Below, one piece after another: positions 31,772-32,619 of a stretch of DNA of 32,619 nt (the first letter of the stretch is position 1; every line of letters starts with the position of its first letter). The notes beneath the pieces are model-generated. The model did no database searches. It had not been told where the DNA came from and saw only the letters and a program-made list of their open reading frames with translations. Both the position numbers and the translations under genes were made by a program. Location of the stretch: assembly GCF_017808105.1 (NCBI RefSeq), contig NZ_JADBHF010000020.1:1-32619 (forward strand). Reading direction: 5' to 3'. Source of the DNA: Brevibacterium renqingii. Its GTDB lineage: Bacteria; Actinomycetota; Actinomycetes; Actinomycetales; Brevibacteriaceae.

Positions 31772-32619
31772 CTACATCGCTTTGATGCGCTCGTCGAGAG
31801 CCGCGAAGCTCGCGTCCAATGCATCCAATCCGAACTCAATGTCTTCTACGGTACTACTGAGCGGCGGCGCGATCGTGACTGTATTTGCGATGAACGTGAA
31901 TGTGAGCATGTCTCGCTTGAGACATTCATTTGCCACGAACTCTGCCGGATTGAACTCTGGCTGCTGGTCCAAGCCCGGCACAAACCAGCGGTCCGCCGGC
32001 AGAAACCGATCGCCGTCGAGGGCGCTGATATCGATTCCCCAGCCAAATCCACGTCCACTGTATCCAGCTACCGATGCGTGTCGCCTGACCATGTCATCGA
32101 GTCTTCGCTCGATCAACTCCCCAAATTGTGTCACCCGATCGAGCACACCCTCTTCATTTATCGTCGCAACCGTAGCTGCGATAGCTGCTGTCGCCAAGGG
32201 ATGTCCCGAGTTGGTCGAGACTGAATTCCAGACTCCCGAGTTCAAGTAATCATTGATGCCTTCGGCCACGAGAACCGCGCCTGCTGGCGCGGCTGAACTA
32301 CCTATTCCTTTCGCAGTGACCAAAAGGTCAGGCTTCGCGCCTGTATGCTGATAGGCCCACCACTTCCCCGAACGCCCAGCTCCCGCAATTGCTTCATCGT
32401 CGATCCACAAGATCCCGAGCCGTGTGGTCATTTCACGGATGCCTCTGACATAGGAATCTGGCACTCGGAAGCCCGCTGCACCCTTATAGATTTCAAACAT
32501 AAAGGCTGCAACCTGGTCGGGACCTTGTGCTCGAATCAGGCGTTCGGGACTGCTGAAGGTTTGGTTGACTTCACGACTGGATAAATTCCAGGAAGGATAG
32601 AAGTCATGCCAAAGATCTA
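31772..32619 (-). CDS. Class III aminotransferase (5' end beyond window)
   Basis: A PLP-dependent aminotransferase of the omega-amino acid/GABA type, with its N-terminus outside the window. The open frame runs to the last base without a stop (DLWHDFYPSWNLSSREVNQT at the edge). Family motifs are LGILWIDDEAIAGAGRSGKW (the Asp of IDDE pairs with the PLP ring), PDLLVTAKGIGSSAAPAGAV with the Schiff-base Lys in TAKG, and VSTNSGHPLATAAIAATVAT near the substrate loop. It would transfer an amino group from an omega-amino acid, amine or alpha-alkyl amino acid to pyruvate or 2-oxoglutarate. It fits the amine-oxidising cluster to its left. Stop at 31772. Confidence 0.9.
   Translation of the reverse strand, partial: DLWHDFYPSWNLSSREVNQTFSSPERLIRAQGPDQVAAFMFEIYKGAAGFRVPDSYVRGIREMTTRLGILWIDDEAIAGAGRSGKWWAYQHTGAKPDLLVTAKGIGSSAAPAGAVLVAEGINDYLNSGVWNSVSTNSGHPLATAAIAATVATINEEGVLDRVTQFGELIERRLDDMVRRHASVAGYSGRGFGWGIDISALDGDRFLPADRWFVPGLDQQPEFNPAEFVANECLKRDMLTFTFIANTVTIAPPLSSTVEDIEFGLDALDASFAALDERIKAM

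Overview
The window looks like chromosomal DNA of a GC-rich actinobacterium. Supporting signs are strong G/C bias at third codon positions, frequent leaderless or GTG/TTG starts, 4-bp ATGA operon overlaps, and protein families such as PucR, IclR, TRAP and APC in typical actinobacterial form. A Micrococcales genus such as Brevibacterium would fit, but that is a guess from protein style and not a demonstrated assignment. No rRNA, tRNA or CRISPR array was recognised.

Layout. (1) 1-5309 is accessory DNA. It holds a tandem 23-bp repeat resembling an insertion-sequence end, a tyrosine integrase with an overlapping HTH gene, a divergent excisionase-like gene, a frameshifted helicase-associated-domain gene, two small membrane proteins and a divergent uncharacterised helical protein. 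(2) 5516-8888 (minus) is a tightly coupled operon: YhdT-like protein, PanF-like sodium symporter, D-aminoacylase-like amidohydrolase. (3) 8889-12556 is a second accessory island. It has a repeat-rich leader, an AlpA/excisionase-like HTH gene, an SF2 helicase broken by an internal deletion and carrying a 27-bp tandem duplication, and two uncharacterised genes. (4) 12668-16795 holds a zinc alcohol dehydrogenase and an APC permease (minus), with a divergent PucR regulator. (5) 17166-22376 (plus) is a TRAP transporter (P, Q, M), a class III CoA-transferase, a cupin and an IclR regulator, almost all overlapping. (6) 22792-25179 (minus) is a small regulatory/accessory block: an unusual Ser/Thr protein kinase, a frameshifted XRE regulator and a 52-aa ORF. 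(7) 25786-end is a polar amino-acid ABC importer, a DadA-like FAD dehydrogenase, an MSOX/SolA-like amine oxidase, a TetR regulator and a class III aminotransferase that runs off the window.

Together, regions 2, 4, 5 and 7 are four separate import-plus-catabolism units. Three of the four have their own regulator: PucR, IclR and TetR. They suit an organism living on amino acids, N-acyl or N-methyl amino acids and carboxylates. They are separated by degraded mobile or regulatory islands (regions 1, 3, 6). The best candidates for undescribed biology are the kinase locus, the membrane-protein pair with its divergent helical protein, and the TRAP/CoA-transferase/cupin module.
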